Notes under the pieces: generated by a model
What the model was told of the DNA's origin: nothing
Databases searched by the model: none
Seen by the model: only the letters and a program-made list of their open reading frames with translations
Shown: one piece after another, positions 27,842 to 41,889 of the stretch
Numbering within the stretch: position 1 is the first letter of the stretch
Layout of the letters: each line of letters begins with the position of its first letter
Assembly: GCA_963705525.1 (NCBI GenBank)
Contig: CAVPJW010000007.1
Span: 682,001 to 746,000 of the forward strand
Length of the DNA stretch: 64,000 bases
Direction of reading: 5' to 3'
DNA from: CAVPJW01 sp963705525
GTDB lineage: Bacteria; Acidobacteriota; Vicinamibacteria; Vicinamibacterales; CAVPJW01
Made by a program: the position numbers and the translations under genes

Positions 27842-28503
27842 TCACTGCCGGCCGGCTCTGTACCCGTCAGTCCCTCGAGCACTCGCTGGACGAACATCGG
27901 CTCGGGCAGCGCGCCGAGCACCTCGATGCGGTCGTCCACGACGGTTTTGGGCACGCCGTTCACCCGATAGCGGCGGACCAGATCCGGAAACTCTGTGGCT
28001 TCCACGGCCGCGGCCATGATGTTGGGGTTCTCGATGGCCATCCGATGCGCAAGGCTGACCGCCTTGGGGCAATGCGGTCACGTCGGCGTGACGAAGACCT
28101 GAATCTGCATCGGCGTCTTGACGGCGGCGACGAGCGCGCGGCTCTCTTCCGACAACCCCGAGTCGCCGGACGAGGCCAGGCCGATGGCCTCTATGAGCGA
28201 CATGAATTCGTAGCCGCTCGGCGCGCCATAGAACCTGATGCCCCAATCGCGCGCACCTACCAGCGCGATCGCGGGCACTTTGTCCACTCGGTACTCGACC
28301 ACTTTCTCGGTATCGAGGACGAGGTTCAATTCTTCAAGCGTGAGCTTGTCGGACAGCGCGACGATTTCATCGAGAATCTGCCGCGTGGTCAGGCACATGT
28401 CGCAGCCAAGGGACTGCGTGAAGAACACGATCCTGACAGGGTTGCTGAGATGAGAAAGGTTCTCCGTGAGGATCTGCTGGTCGCGGTCAGAAAGCCAGGC
28501 CAT
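27838..28503 (-). CDS. Two-unit thioredoxin-fold protein with in-frame TGA at a redox Cys: probable selenoprotein
   Basis: One continuous frame of 221 codons interrupted only by TGA at codon 142 (28080-28078). Unit 1: VFFTQSLGCDMCLTTRQIL has CxxC at residues 34-37. Unit 2: QVFVTPT-(TGA)-PHCPKAVSLAHRMA, where the TGA occupies the first Cys of CPHC, followed by VNGVPKTVVDD with the cis-Pro typical of thioredoxin folds. The arrangement resembles protein disulfide oxidoreductase/glutaredoxin-like two-domain proteins. Reading TGA as selenocysteine gives a UxxC redox motif. A SECIS-like hairpin follows at once. A TGC-to-TGA mutation or sequence error is the alternative, but it would not explain the hairpin. 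Conventional gene calling would split it at 28078. Confidence 0.82.
28050..28080 (-). promoter_or_regulatory. Putative bacterial SECIS element after TGA codon
   Basis: Reading the minus strand from the TGA (28080-28078), 11 bases are followed by CAAGGC (28066-28061), loop GGTCA (28060-28056) and GCCTTG (28055-28050). That is six perfect pairs, with the loop starting at the 18th base after TGA. The E. coli formate dehydrogenase SECIS also has a GGTC-containing apical loop. A competing 7-bp stem, TGACCGC (28080-28074) with GCGGTCA (28062-28056), exists. Confidence 0.7.
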
Positions 28504-28563
28504 GGAGCGATTATGGCACGGCGCCTGAGCCGCGTGCCTGATCGAGCGGCCGGCGTCGACTGG

Positions 28564-28998
28564 CTATTTGAACAGATCGTCGAAGGCCTTGCGCGCGTCC
28601 GGCGGTCCTCCGGCCGATCGCGTCTCGCGCTCCATGGTCGTGCGCGCCGCAAAAAACGTGCACTCGTTGCGGGCGTCCTTTGGTGTGACGCGCGCGGGGA
28701 TGGCCTCCGAACACTCGAAACGGCTCGCGGTATCGAAGAAGGCGCATTGGATGCACGCGTGGAGATCGGTGCCGCAGCGAGGACAGCGCGCCAGCACGTC
28801 CGCGGGACCGACACTCGACGCCGCCATCTGGTTGCCGCACCGTGCGCACCGGAGCACCTCGTGGAATCCCGGCATGTTCAGCGCGCGCGGGCCAGGTGGC
28901 CGCTCGCGAGGGGCCTGGGGCGCCTTCTGCTCGCGGCGCGGTTCGCGATCCCGTGAGTCGTCCTGATACCCGCGCTGTCGATATTTCCGATCGGACAT
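28564..28998 (-). CDS. Zinc-ribbon-like conserved hypothetical protein
   Basis: A 144-residue soluble protein with a basic, low-complexity N-terminus (DRKYRQRGYQDDSRDRE) and Pro/Arg-rich linker. A Cys-rich centre follows: LRCARCGNQ, ARCPRCGTDLHACIQCAFFD and later FECSEAI and NECTFF. The first two CxxC pairs look like a zinc ribbon; the later Cys may form a second metal site. PARVTPKDARNECTFF is a strongly structured C-terminal motif. Start ATG 28998. It lies 60 bases upstream of, and co-directional with, the probable selenoprotein, so the two may be co-expressed. No function recognised. Confidence 0.7.
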   Translation of the reverse strand: MSDRKYRQRGYQDDSRDREPRREQKAPQAPRERPPGPRALNMPGFHEVLRCARCGNQMAASSVGPADVLARCPRCGTDLHACIQCAFFDTASRFECSEAIPARVTPKDARNECTFFAARTTMERETRSAGGPPDARKAFDDLFK

Positions 28999-29021
28999 GG
29001 TGACCTCGGTCCCATCCTCTT

Positions 29022-29046
29022 CCCAGAGCTGAAGCTCCGGGCTACG
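29022..29046. repeat. Second copy of the GAGCTTCAGCTC palindromic unit
   Basis: CCCAGAGCTGAAGCTC-CGGGCTACG is the inverse of the unit at 12433-12455. It lies in the 189-base gap between the divergent zinc-ribbon gene and the act operon. I see no clear sigma-70 promoter in the rest of the gap. Confidence 0.65.
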
Positions 29047-29187
29047 TGACTACGTACGACCGTCGTCACGGCCATGGTGCCAGAGAAACGGCCGATTGGC
29101 GAGCGCCGACCTGAACGGTCCGACTTGCGCGGTGGATGCTCCCGAATTCCTATGGAAACGGGGTAAGCTGTGGGCTCGTCGCCGACC

Positions 29188-29838
29188 ATGCCGCAGATCT
29201 TTCACCGCAGCACCAATACATTCTCGCGCTTCAGCATCTTCGGCGCCGCCTTCATCGTCGCGGCCCTCCTGTGGATCTCGGCCGCCATCACACGATCGTC
29301 CTGGGTCACGCAGGCGCACGTCATTCAGACCCAGCCCATTCAGTTCAGTCACGAGCGCCACGTCGCCGGGAACGGCCTCGACTGCCGGTACTGCCATACC
29401 TCTGTTGAAGACGCGGCTTTCGCCGGCATTCCGCCCACGAAGACATGCATGAACTGTCACTCGCAGATTTTCGCCACCAGCCCGTACCTGGAACCCGTTC
29501 GCGCCAGCTTCCGCACCGACCGTTCCATCGAATGGCGACGCGTTCATGATCTGCCGGACTTCGCCTACTTCAATCATTCGATTCACGTGCGGAAGGGGAT
29601 CGGCTGCAGCACGTGTCACGGGCGGGTGGACAGGATGCCGCTCATGTCGCAGGAGGCGTCGCTCCAAATGGAGTGGTGCCTGGATTGCCACAACAATCCT
29701 GAGAAGTACGTCCGGCCGCGCGATCAGGTTTATGTGATGGACTACCAGCCGCCGGCGGACCAGCTGGCGATTGGCAAGAAACTCGTCACCGAATATCACA
29801 TTCAGCGGCTGACGAGCTGTTCGACATGTCATCGGTGA
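29188..29838 (+). CDS. actA: Alternative Complex III subunit A, pentaheme cytochrome c
   Basis: 216 residues from ATG 29188 (a GTG at 29170 would add six). One N-terminal membrane anchor (FGAAFIVAALLWISAAITR) is followed by five CxxCH haem sites: CRYCH, CMNCH, CSTCH, CLDCH and CSTCH. Five haems and a single anchor match ActA, the electron-transferring cytochrome of the quinol:cytochrome c/oxidase oxidoreductase ACIII. QPIQFSHERHVAGNGLDC is typical of the first haem region. First gene of a respiratory operon that continues through coxD. A long heptamer-repeat spacer follows before actB. Confidence 0.94.
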   Translation: MPQIFHRSTNTFSRFSIFGAAFIVAALLWISAAITRSSWVTQAHVIQTQPIQFSHERHVAGNGLDCRYCHTSVEDAAFAGIPPTKTCMNCHSQIFATSPYLEPVRASFRTDRSIEWRRVHDLPDFAYFNHSIHVRKGIGCSTCHGRVDRMPLMSQEASLQMEWCLDCHNNPEKYVRPRDQVYVMDYQPPADQLAIGKKLVTEYHIQRLTSCSTCHR

Positions 29839-29849
29839 GGGGAATTCTG

Positions 29850-29988
29850 AAGTTCTTGGTTCTTTGTTCTTGGTTCTTAGTGAACCGAAGCCCGGAGCCT
29901 GAAGCCGGTAGTCCGAAAGCCTGTAGCCTGAAGCCCGGAGCCTGAAAACCGTGGCCTGAAGCCCGGAGCCTGTAGCCCGAAGCCTGTT
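29850..29988. repeat. Long heptamer-repeat spacer between actA and actB
   Basis: First TTCTTGG/TTCTTTG/TTCTTAG units, then about fourteen GAAGCCC/GAGCCTG/TAGCCCG-type units in seven-base register to the actB ATG. It lies within the operon, so it is transcribed; the GC-rich part has no internal inverse partner. Confidence 0.85.
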
Positions 29989-34490
<4,502 letters not shown>

Positions 34491-34494
34491 CATT

Positions 34495-35028
34495 ATGGCG
34501 AACCCTCTGTACGGCGTGATGGCGGAGTTCGACACACCGAACGCCCTGGTCGCCGCGACGCGTCGGGCACACGAGGAGGGCTATCGGCGAATGGACGCGT
34601 ATACGCCGTTTCCGATCGAGGAACTCACCGAAGCGCTCGGCTATCACCACAGCCGACTGCCGCTGCTGGTGCTGATAGGCGGTATCGCAGGGTGCATCGG
34701 CGGATACGGACTCCAGTATTGGGCGGCGGCCATCGCGTACCCGGTGAACATCGGAGGAAGGCCGCTGAACAGCTGGCCATCCTTCATCCCCGTCACCTTC
34801 GAGTGCACGATCCTCGTGGCCGCTCTCACTGCGGTGCTCGGCATGCTGGCGATGAATGGGCTGCCGATGCCGTACCACCCGGTCTTCAACGTGCCTCGCT
34901 TCGCGCTGGCCAGCCGCAATCGCTTCTTTCTCTGCATCGAAGCGCGCGACCGCCGGTTCGATCGGGACGGGACGCGCGCGTTCCTCTCCAGCCTTGGTGC
35001 GCGGGAGGTCACCGACGTTGATCGATAA
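34495..35028 (+). CDS. actD: Alternative Complex III subunit D (DUF3341)
   Basis: 177 residues from ATG 34495 (MANPLYGVMAEF); an in-frame upstream ATG at 34432 would overlap actC by 59 bases. The N-terminal soluble domain (FDTPNALVAATRRAHEEGYRR, DAYTPFPIEEL) is followed by two transmembrane helices (LLVLIGGIAGCIGGYGLQYW and ECTILVAALTAVLGMLAMNG) and a short tail. This is the standard ActD layout. It stabilises the membrane sector. Confidence 0.93.
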   Translation: MANPLYGVMAEFDTPNALVAATRRAHEEGYRRMDAYTPFPIEELTEALGYHHSRLPLLVLIGGIAGCIGGYGLQYWAAAIAYPVNIGGRPLNSWPSFIPVTFECTILVAALTAVLGMLAMNGLPMPYHPVFNVPRFALASRNRFFLCIEARDRRFDRDGTRAFLSSLGAREVTDVDR

Positions 35029-35644
35029 CGAATCGGTGAGGCTGATCCGCCAACCCTCGCGCAGGGCGTTCGTCCTGCCGATCGTCGTGCTCGGCCTCGT
35101 CGCCGGGTGCCGGCAGGACATGCACGATCAGCCGAAGTACCAGCCGCTCGAGGCCAGCGCATTCTTCGGAGACGGCCGCAGCGCGCGCCCGCCCGTGCAG
35201 GGCACCGTGGCGCGCGGCGACGACGAGCTCCGCGCCGACGACCACCTGTATCTGGGCAAGGTCAACGGTGTCGACGTCGAGACGTTTCCGTTCCCGATCA
35301 CGGCGGAGGTCCTCGCTCGCGGCCGCGAGCGTTACGACATTTTCTGCACGCCGTGCCACGGGGCGGTCGGCGACGGCAACGGCATGGTCGTCCGGCGCGG
35401 TTACCGGCGGCCTCCGTCATTGCATGAGGATCGCCTGCGTCAGGCGCCGCCCGGCCACTACTTCGACGTCATGACGAACGGGTTCGGCGCCATGGCCGAC
35501 TATGCGGCGCAGGTGCGAGTCCGCGATCGATGGGCGATCATCGCGTACATCCGCGCACTGCAACTCAGCCAGAATGCGACGATATCGGATGTGCCGGCGG
35601 AAGCGCGGCAGGAACTGTCTGCCGGACAGGAAGGGGCGCGGTGA
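35018..35644 (+). CDS. actE: Alternative Complex III subunit E, monohaem cytochrome c lipoprotein
   Basis: 208 residues from TTG 35018, which has GGGAGG nine bases upstream and overlaps the end of actD; GTG 35036 is a possible alternative. The N-terminus ends in a lipobox (VLGLVAGC), so the protein is lipid-anchored. A single haem motif CTPCHG is followed by GDGNGMVVRRGYRRPPSLH and the axial-Met region TNGFGAMADYA. Matches ActE. Stop overlaps the GTG start of actF (GTGA). Confidence 0.93.
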   Translation: MIDNESVRLIRQPSRRAFVLPIVVLGLVAGCRQDMHDQPKYQPLEASAFFGDGRSARPPVQGTVARGDDELRADDHLYLGKVNGVDVETFPFPITAEVLARGRERYDIFCTPCHGAVGDGNGMVVRRGYRRPPSLHEDRLRQAPPGHYFDVMTNGFGAMADYAAQVRVRDRWAIIAYIRALQLSQNATISDVPAEARQELSAGQEGAR

Positions 35645-36825
35645 ACCACAGCGCGGACAGCTACGCGGCGCCGAGTCTCCGTCAGGCAAGACGCCGGATG
35701 CTCCTGGTGGGATCGGTCTCGCTCGCCGTGAGCCTGGTCGGCGCGTCGATCGACCCGAAGCAGTTTCTTTATTCGTACCTCGTGGCCTTCATGTTCTGGC
35801 TGGGCATCGCACTCGGATGCCTGGCCATCGTGATGCTGCACCATCTGTCTGGAGGCAGGTGGGGCCTCGTGATCCGGCGGATGCTCGAGGCCGGAACGCG
35901 AACGTTGCCGCTCATGGCGCTCATGTTCGTCCCGGTGGCCGTTGGCGTCGGTTCACTCTACACGTGGGCCAATCCCGATATCGTGGCCGCTGACGAGATC
36001 CTCCGAGAGAAGAGCCTCTACCTGAACGTCCCGTTCTTCCTGGCGCGCGCGCTGGTCTATTTCGGCATCTGGGCCGCGCTGGCGTACCTGATCAATCGCT
36101 GGTCGCTCGAGCAGGATCGAACGGCCGACCCCCAGCTGGCCCGCCGACTTCAACTCGTGAGCGCCGGCGGCATCGTGCTCTACGCTCTGACCATCACGTT
36201 CGCGTCCATCGACTGGGTGATGTCGCTCGAGCCTCACTGGTTCTCCACGATTTTTGGCGTCCTGTTCATGGGGGGCCAGGGCCTGAGCGCGCTGTCATTC
36301 GTCATCGCCGTCGCCGTGGTCCTGGCAGCACGAAAACCCATGAATGACGTGCTGACTCCGTCCGACTTCCAGGATCTGGGCAAGCTGCTCCTGGCGTTCG
36401 TCATGCTCTGGGCGTATTTCAGCTTTTCGCAGTTCCTCATCATCTGGTCCGGCAACATCGCCGAGGAGGTTCCCTGGTACGTTCACCGCCTGACGAACGG
36501 ATGGCAATGGATCGGGGGCGCGCTCATTCTTTTTCATTTCGCCGTGCCCTTTGTCGTGCTGCTTTCACGAAGCAGCAAGAGGCGCGCGCAGACTCTCGGC
36601 GCCGTGGCGTTGGTGGTGATCGTCATGAGGCTGGTCGATCTCTTCTGGCTGATCGCGCCCGAGATCCATCAGCACGGCATCGCCGTGCACTGGCTCGACG
36701 TGCTGCTCCCGATCGGCCTGGGAGGCATCTGGCTCGCGCACTTCGCTTCTCAGCTGGCCAATCGGCCGCTCCTGCCCATCAACGATCCGTATCTCGCCGA
36801 AGCCATGGAGTCGGGAGGACATTAA
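35641..36825 (+). CDS. actF: Alternative Complex III subunit F, membrane protein
   Basis: 394 residues, GTG start 35641. About ten hydrophobic segments; LYSYLVAFMFWLGIALGCLA, MSLEPHWFSTIFGVLFMGGQ and FSFSQFLIIWSGNIAEEVPW are highly characteristic of ActF, the second NrfD-like subunit of ACIII. It packs beside ActC and possibly forms the second proton half-channel. It ends only eight bases before the next small gene. Confidence 0.95.
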   Translation: MNHSADSYAAPSLRQARRRMLLVGSVSLAVSLVGASIDPKQFLYSYLVAFMFWLGIALGCLAIVMLHHLSGGRWGLVIRRMLEAGTRTLPLMALMFVPVAVGVGSLYTWANPDIVAADEILREKSLYLNVPFFLARALVYFGIWAALAYLINRWSLEQDRTADPQLARRLQLVSAGGIVLYALTITFASIDWVMSLEPHWFSTIFGVLFMGGQGLSALSFVIAVAVVLAARKPMNDVLTPSDFQDLGKLLLAFVMLWAYFSFSQFLIIWSGNIAEEVPWYVHRLTNGWQWIGGALILFHFAVPFVVLLSRSSKRRAQTLGAVALVVIVMRLVDLFWLIAPEIHQHGIAVHWLDVLLPIGLGGIWLAHFASQLANRPLLPINDPYLAEAMESGGH

Positions 36826-36832
36826 GGGTCAT

Positions 36833-37213
36833 ATGGCGATCTCCCGGGACGACATCAACCTGCGCGGCGTCGTGGTCACGGCGCTAGTCCTGCTGGCGGT
36901 TGGGATTCTTGCGCAGATTGCGATGTGGCTGCTCTTCGACTACTTCGCCATGCGCGAAGCGGCCAAGACACCCCGCCTCTATCCGCTCGCGTCCATCGAA
37001 ACTCGGCTGCCGCCTCAACCGCGAGTCCAGGCCAATCCGGCGGAAGACATGAAAGCCCTCCGCCTCGACAGTGAATCTCTGCTGACCAGTTACGGCTGGG
37101 TGAACCAGAAGGCGGGCATCGTGCGGATCCCCATCGATCGCGCCATGAGTCTCGTCGTCGAACGAGGGCTCCCGGCCAGGCCCTCACCTCATTCGGAGGA
37201 GGGCCGTCGCTGA
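36833..37213 (+). CDS. Small single-pass membrane protein of the ACIII/oxidase operon
   Basis: 126 residues. One helix at about residues 12-37 (VVVTALVLLAVGILAQIAMWLLFDYF) and an extracytoplasmic tail with LPPQPRVQANPAEDMKALR and GWVNQKAGIVRIPIDRAM. The last motif recurs in small proteins encoded between actF and sco/cox genes in other bacteria. Its stop overlaps the ATG of sco (TGATG). Probably an accessory or assembly subunit; the exact role is not known to me. Confidence 0.8.
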   Translation: MAISRDDINLRGVVVTALVLLAVGILAQIAMWLLFDYFAMREAAKTPRLYPLASIETRLPPQPRVQANPAEDMKALRLDSESLLTSYGWVNQKAGIVRIPIDRAMSLVVERGLPARPSPHSEEGRR

Positions 37214-38091
37214 TGCGTCGCCTGCTCTCGATGCTCGTCGCCGGAATCGTGGCGGTCGTCGCGCCTTCACTGCGCGCACAGAGTCCCGGACCAGCCGTCG
37301 GCGCAAGCCGACCCGCGCCGGGAGTCCCCGCCGAGGCGATGCCTCCTGTGCTCCGTGATGTGGCGTTCGATCAACACCTCGACGCGCAGATTCCTTCTGA
37401 CCTCTCCTTCCGCGACGAAAAGGGGCGCGTCGTTCATCTCCGCGACTACTTCGGTCAACGCCCTCTCGTTCTCGCGCTGGTCTATTACGACTGTCCCATG
37501 CTCTGTACACAGGTTCTGAACGGCCTTGTCGCAAATCTCAGGATGCTGAGCTTCGATGCCGGGCGTCAATTCGACGTCATCACCGTCAGCTTCGATCCGC
37601 GGGAGAAACCACCGCTGGCGGCTGCAAAGAAGGTGACGTATCTCGAGCGGTACGCGAGACCTGGCGCCGCTGAAGGCTGGCACTTTCTCACCGGCGACGC
37701 GGAAGAAATCAAGCGCCTCACCCAGACCGTGGGCTTTCGCTATGTGTACGACGAAGGAACCGGACAGTTCGCCCATCCGGCGGGCGTCATGGTCCTGACA
37801 CCAGACGGGCGAATCTCGCACTACTTCTTCGGCATCGACTTCCCGGCGCGCGATCTCCGCCTGGCGCTCGTCGATGCCTCCGCGGGCCGGATCGGTTCAC
37901 GGGTCGATCAGCTGCTGCTGTACTGCTATCACTACAACCCGGCCACGGGGAAGTACGGGCTGGTGACGATGAGGTTGGTGAGACTGGGAGGAGTCGCAAC
38001 TGTGACTGCCATGGCGGCGATGATCCTGATACTGCGTCGCCGGGAACGAAGAACCCTGAACTCTGAACTCGCACGAAGAACCAAGCACTAA
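37213..38091 (+). CDS. sco: SCO1/SenC/PrrC copper chaperone
   Basis: 292 residues with a signal peptide (MRRLLSMLVAGIVAVVAPSLRA). The copper site is complete: C94 and C98 in YYDCPMLCTQ and His188 in QFAHPAG. An extra C-terminal helix (TVTAMAAMILIL) anchors it to the membrane. It delivers copper to the CuA site of CoxB, encoded next. The last residues (NSELARRTKH) and stop are encoded by a heptamer-repeat stretch, so the tail is probably not conserved. Confidence 0.93.
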   Translation: MRRLLSMLVAGIVAVVAPSLRAQSPGPAVGASRPAPGVPAEAMPPVLRDVAFDQHLDAQIPSDLSFRDEKGRVVHLRDYFGQRPLVLALVYYDCPMLCTQVLNGLVANLRMLSFDAGRQFDVITVSFDPREKPPLAAAKKVTYLERYARPGAAEGWHFLTGDAEEIKRLTQTVGFRYVYDEGTGQFAHPAGVMVLTPDGRISHYFFGIDFPARDLRLALVDASAGRIGSRVDQLLLYCYHYNPATGKYGLVTMRLVRLGGVATVTAMAAMILILRRRERRTLNSELARRTKH

Positions 38092-38104
38092 GAACCAAGA
38101 ACAT
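38044..38104. repeat. Heptamer repeat overlapping the 3' end of sco
   Basis: GAACGAAGAACCCTGAACTC then AAGCACTAAGAACCAAGAAC in seven-base register; the sco stop TAA lies inside an AAGCACTAAG unit. No complementary arm is present here. Confidence 0.7.
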
Positions 38105-38113
38105 CGTCGTTTC

Positions 38114-39124
38114 ATGTTTACTCCGCTCTTTCCGGACCAGGCCTCAACGCTCGCACCGCGAGTCGATGCGCTCTACTTCTTCCTGGTCGGCACGAGCGTT
38201 TTCTTCTCCGTGCTCATCGCAGGGCTGGTCGTGTATTTCGCCGTGAAGTACCGGCGGCGGCGACCTGACGACGTCGGCGCCGATATTCACGGCGGCACAA
38301 CGCTCGAGATCGTCTGGAGCGTCATCCCGCTCGGCCTGTCGATGGTGATGTTCGCCTGGGGCGCAAGCGTCTACTTCAGCCTTTACCGGCCGCCCGACGA
38401 AACGCTGGATATCTACGTCGTGGGCAAGCAGTGGATGTGGAAGTTTCAGCACCTCGACGGCCAACAGGAAATCAACGAACTTCACATTCCGATCAACCGT
38501 GCCGTCAAATTGACGATGACGTCACAAGACGTGATCCACGACGTGTTCATTCCTGCGTTCAGGACCAAGGCCGACGTGATTCCAGGCCGTTACACCACCA
38601 TCTGGTTCCAGGCGACCCGCCCGGGACGTTATCACCTGTTCTGCGCCGAGTACTGTGGAACGCAGCACTCCGGCATGATCGGTCAGGTGTACGTCATGGA
38701 GCCGGCGGCCTATGAAGCCTGGTTGAGCGGCGGGGATGCGGCGGGATCTCTCGCCTCGGCAGGCGAGCGGTTGTTTCAGAGCCTCGCGTGCAGCACGTGC
38801 CATCAGGCCGGATCCGCCAGCCGCGGACCCTCGCTCGATGGCCTCTTTGGCAAGAGCGTCGCACTGACCAACGGGGAGAAGGTCACGGCCGACGAGGATT
38901 ACCTGCGGGAGTCCATCCTCAATCCGCAGGCCAGGGTCACGGCGGGGTACCAACCGATCATGCCGACGTTTCAAGGCCTCGTGAGCGAAGAAGGCCTGCT
39001 CCAGTTGATCGAGTACATCAAGTCGTTGAAGACACGCGTCGCCGAGGGCACGACGCCCGAGGCGGTCGCAGCTGGCCCCACGCGTCCGTCCACCGCCGAA
39101 CGGCAGCCGAGGCTGCCGAAATAA
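38114..39124 (+). CDS. coxB: Cytochrome c oxidase subunit II with fused cytochrome c (caa3 type)
   Basis: 336 residues. Two N-terminal helices (YFFLVGTSVFFSVLIAGLVV and LEIVWSVIPLGLSMVMFAWG) precede the cupredoxin domain with the CuA ligands: VIHDVFIPAF and CAEYCGTQHSGM. KQWMWKFQH is the aromatic electron-entry patch. A fused C-terminal cytochrome c follows: CSTCHQ haem site and the axial-Met region QPIMPTF. This fusion defines caa3 oxidases, which can take electrons directly from ACIII. Confidence 0.95.
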   Translation: MFTPLFPDQASTLAPRVDALYFFLVGTSVFFSVLIAGLVVYFAVKYRRRRPDDVGADIHGGTTLEIVWSVIPLGLSMVMFAWGASVYFSLYRPPDETLDIYVVGKQWMWKFQHLDGQQEINELHIPINRAVKLTMTSQDVIHDVFIPAFRTKADVIPGRYTTIWFQATRPGRYHLFCAEYCGTQHSGMIGQVYVMEPAAYEAWLSGGDAAGSLASAGERLFQSLACSTCHQAGSASRGPSLDGLFGKSVALTNGEKVTADEDYLRESILNPQARVTAGYQPIMPTFQGLVSEEGLLQLIEYIKSLKTRVAEGTTPEAVAAGPTRPSTAERQPRLPK

Positions 39125-39128
39125 CGTC

Positions 39129-40734
<1,606 letters not shown>

Positions 40735-40742
<8 letters not shown>

Positions 40743-41397
40743 CCACGGAGCGGCCCACGCCGCGCATCCCGCGCTGGCGCATCAGTTCGAGGATCTCGAG
40801 CAGCAGCACGACACGGCGACGCTCGGCATGTGGGTGTTCCTGGTGACTGAGATTCTGTTCTTCGGCGGTCTCTTCGTGGCCTACCTGCTGTACCGCACGT
40901 GGTATCCGCAGGCATTCATCGCGGCCAGCCATCATCTGGACATCTTCTGGGGCGCGACGAACACGGCGGTGCTGATCGGCAGCAGTCTCACGATGGCACT
41001 GGCGGTTCGCGCCGCGCAGACGAATGCGCGGCGCGCGACGGTCATTTTCATCCTCATCACCTTGGCGCTGGGATGTGCGTTCCTCGGCATCAAGGCGCTC
41101 GAGTATTACCACAAGTTTCACGAACACCTGGTGCCGGGACCGCTCTTCGAATTCGAGGGCGCGCAGCCACAGCACGCACAGATCTTTTTCTCGCTCTACT
41201 TCGTGATGACGGGCCTGCACGCCCTTCACATGATCATCGGGATCGGGATGATGGGCGTCCTCGCGGCGCTGGCTGCCCGCGGCCGATTCTCGGCCGCCTA
41301 CTACACCCCGGTCGAGATGGGCGGTCTCTACTGGCACTTCGTGGACATCGTCTGGATCTTCCTCTTTCCGCTTCTCTATCTCATCGGCAGGCACTGA
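40735..41397 (+). CDS. coxC: Cytochrome c oxidase subunit III
   Basis: 220 residues from ATG 40735 (MGNHGAAHAAHPALA), overlapping the coxA stop by eight bases. Five hydrophobic segments; MWVFLVTEILFFGGLFVAYL with the conserved Glu, FLGIKALEYYHKFHEHLVPG, FFSLYFVMTGLHALHMIIG and GGLYWHFVDIVWIFLFPLLY are hallmark subunit III segments. Stop overlaps the coxD ATG (TGATG). Confidence 0.95.
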
Positions 41398-41723
41398 TGT
41401 CGAGCCACGTCGTTCCGCTCAGGATCTATTTCGCCGTCTTCGCCGGGCTGATGGTTCTCACCGCCATCACCGTCTGGGTCGCGTTCATCGATCTGGGCAC
41501 GATCTGGAGCCCGCTCAACTCGATCATCGCGCTCTCGATTGCCGTGCTGAAGGCCACTCTCGTCGTGCTCTTCTTCATGCACGTCCGCTACGGCTCACGC
41601 CTCACGGCGGTCTCGATCGCCGCCGGGCTTTTCTGGCTCGGCATTTTCATCGCACTGACGATGAGTGATTACCTGAGTCGGGCGTGGCTGGGTACGCCGG
41701 GATTCAGCTGGCCGGCACAATAA
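41397..41723 (+). CDS. coxD: Cytochrome c oxidase subunit IV (prokaryotic type)
   Basis: 108 residues with three helices. YFAVFAGLMVLTAITVWVAF, then IALSIAVLKATLVVLFFMHV, then a third helix (FWLGIFIALTMSDYL). The KATLVVLFFMHVRY motif is typical of bacterial COX4 proteins. ATG 41397 overlaps the coxC stop. Last gene of the ACIII-caa3 operon. Confidence 0.92.
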   Translation: MSSHVVPLRIYFAVFAGLMVLTAITVWVAFIDLGTIWSPLNSIIALSIAVLKATLVVLFFMHVRYGSRLTAVSIAAGLFWLGIFIALTMSDYLSRAWLGTPGFSWPAQ

Positions 41724-41737
41724 ACAATAAGAGGTTT

Positions 41738-41889
41738 CAGAGTCGCAGGGTCCCCGAGTCGACGAGTCCCGCGGTGCGGGGGTCGTTCTTCACTCGTGGA
41801 GCGGTCTGATGGCTCAGGACGCTTCGACCGTCCGATCCCCACCCTGAGATCCTGTGACTCTGTGACCCTGGGACCGATCTCAGTTCCTA
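41738..41889. repeat. Inverted-repeat spacer after coxD, likely bidirectional terminator
   Basis: CAGAGTCGCAGGGTC (41738-41752) can pair with GATCCTGTGACTCTG (41848-41862): 13 Watson-Crick plus two G-U pairs. Internal GAGTC/GACTC units repeat at 8-9 bases. It lies between convergent genes at the end of the respiratory operon, and the downstream minus-strand gene stops inside it. Confidence 0.7.

Noticed and set aside
29880..29988. Possible CRISPR array in the actA-actB spacer
   Set aside because: Units are only seven bases, directly adjacent without spacers, and no cas gene is in the window.
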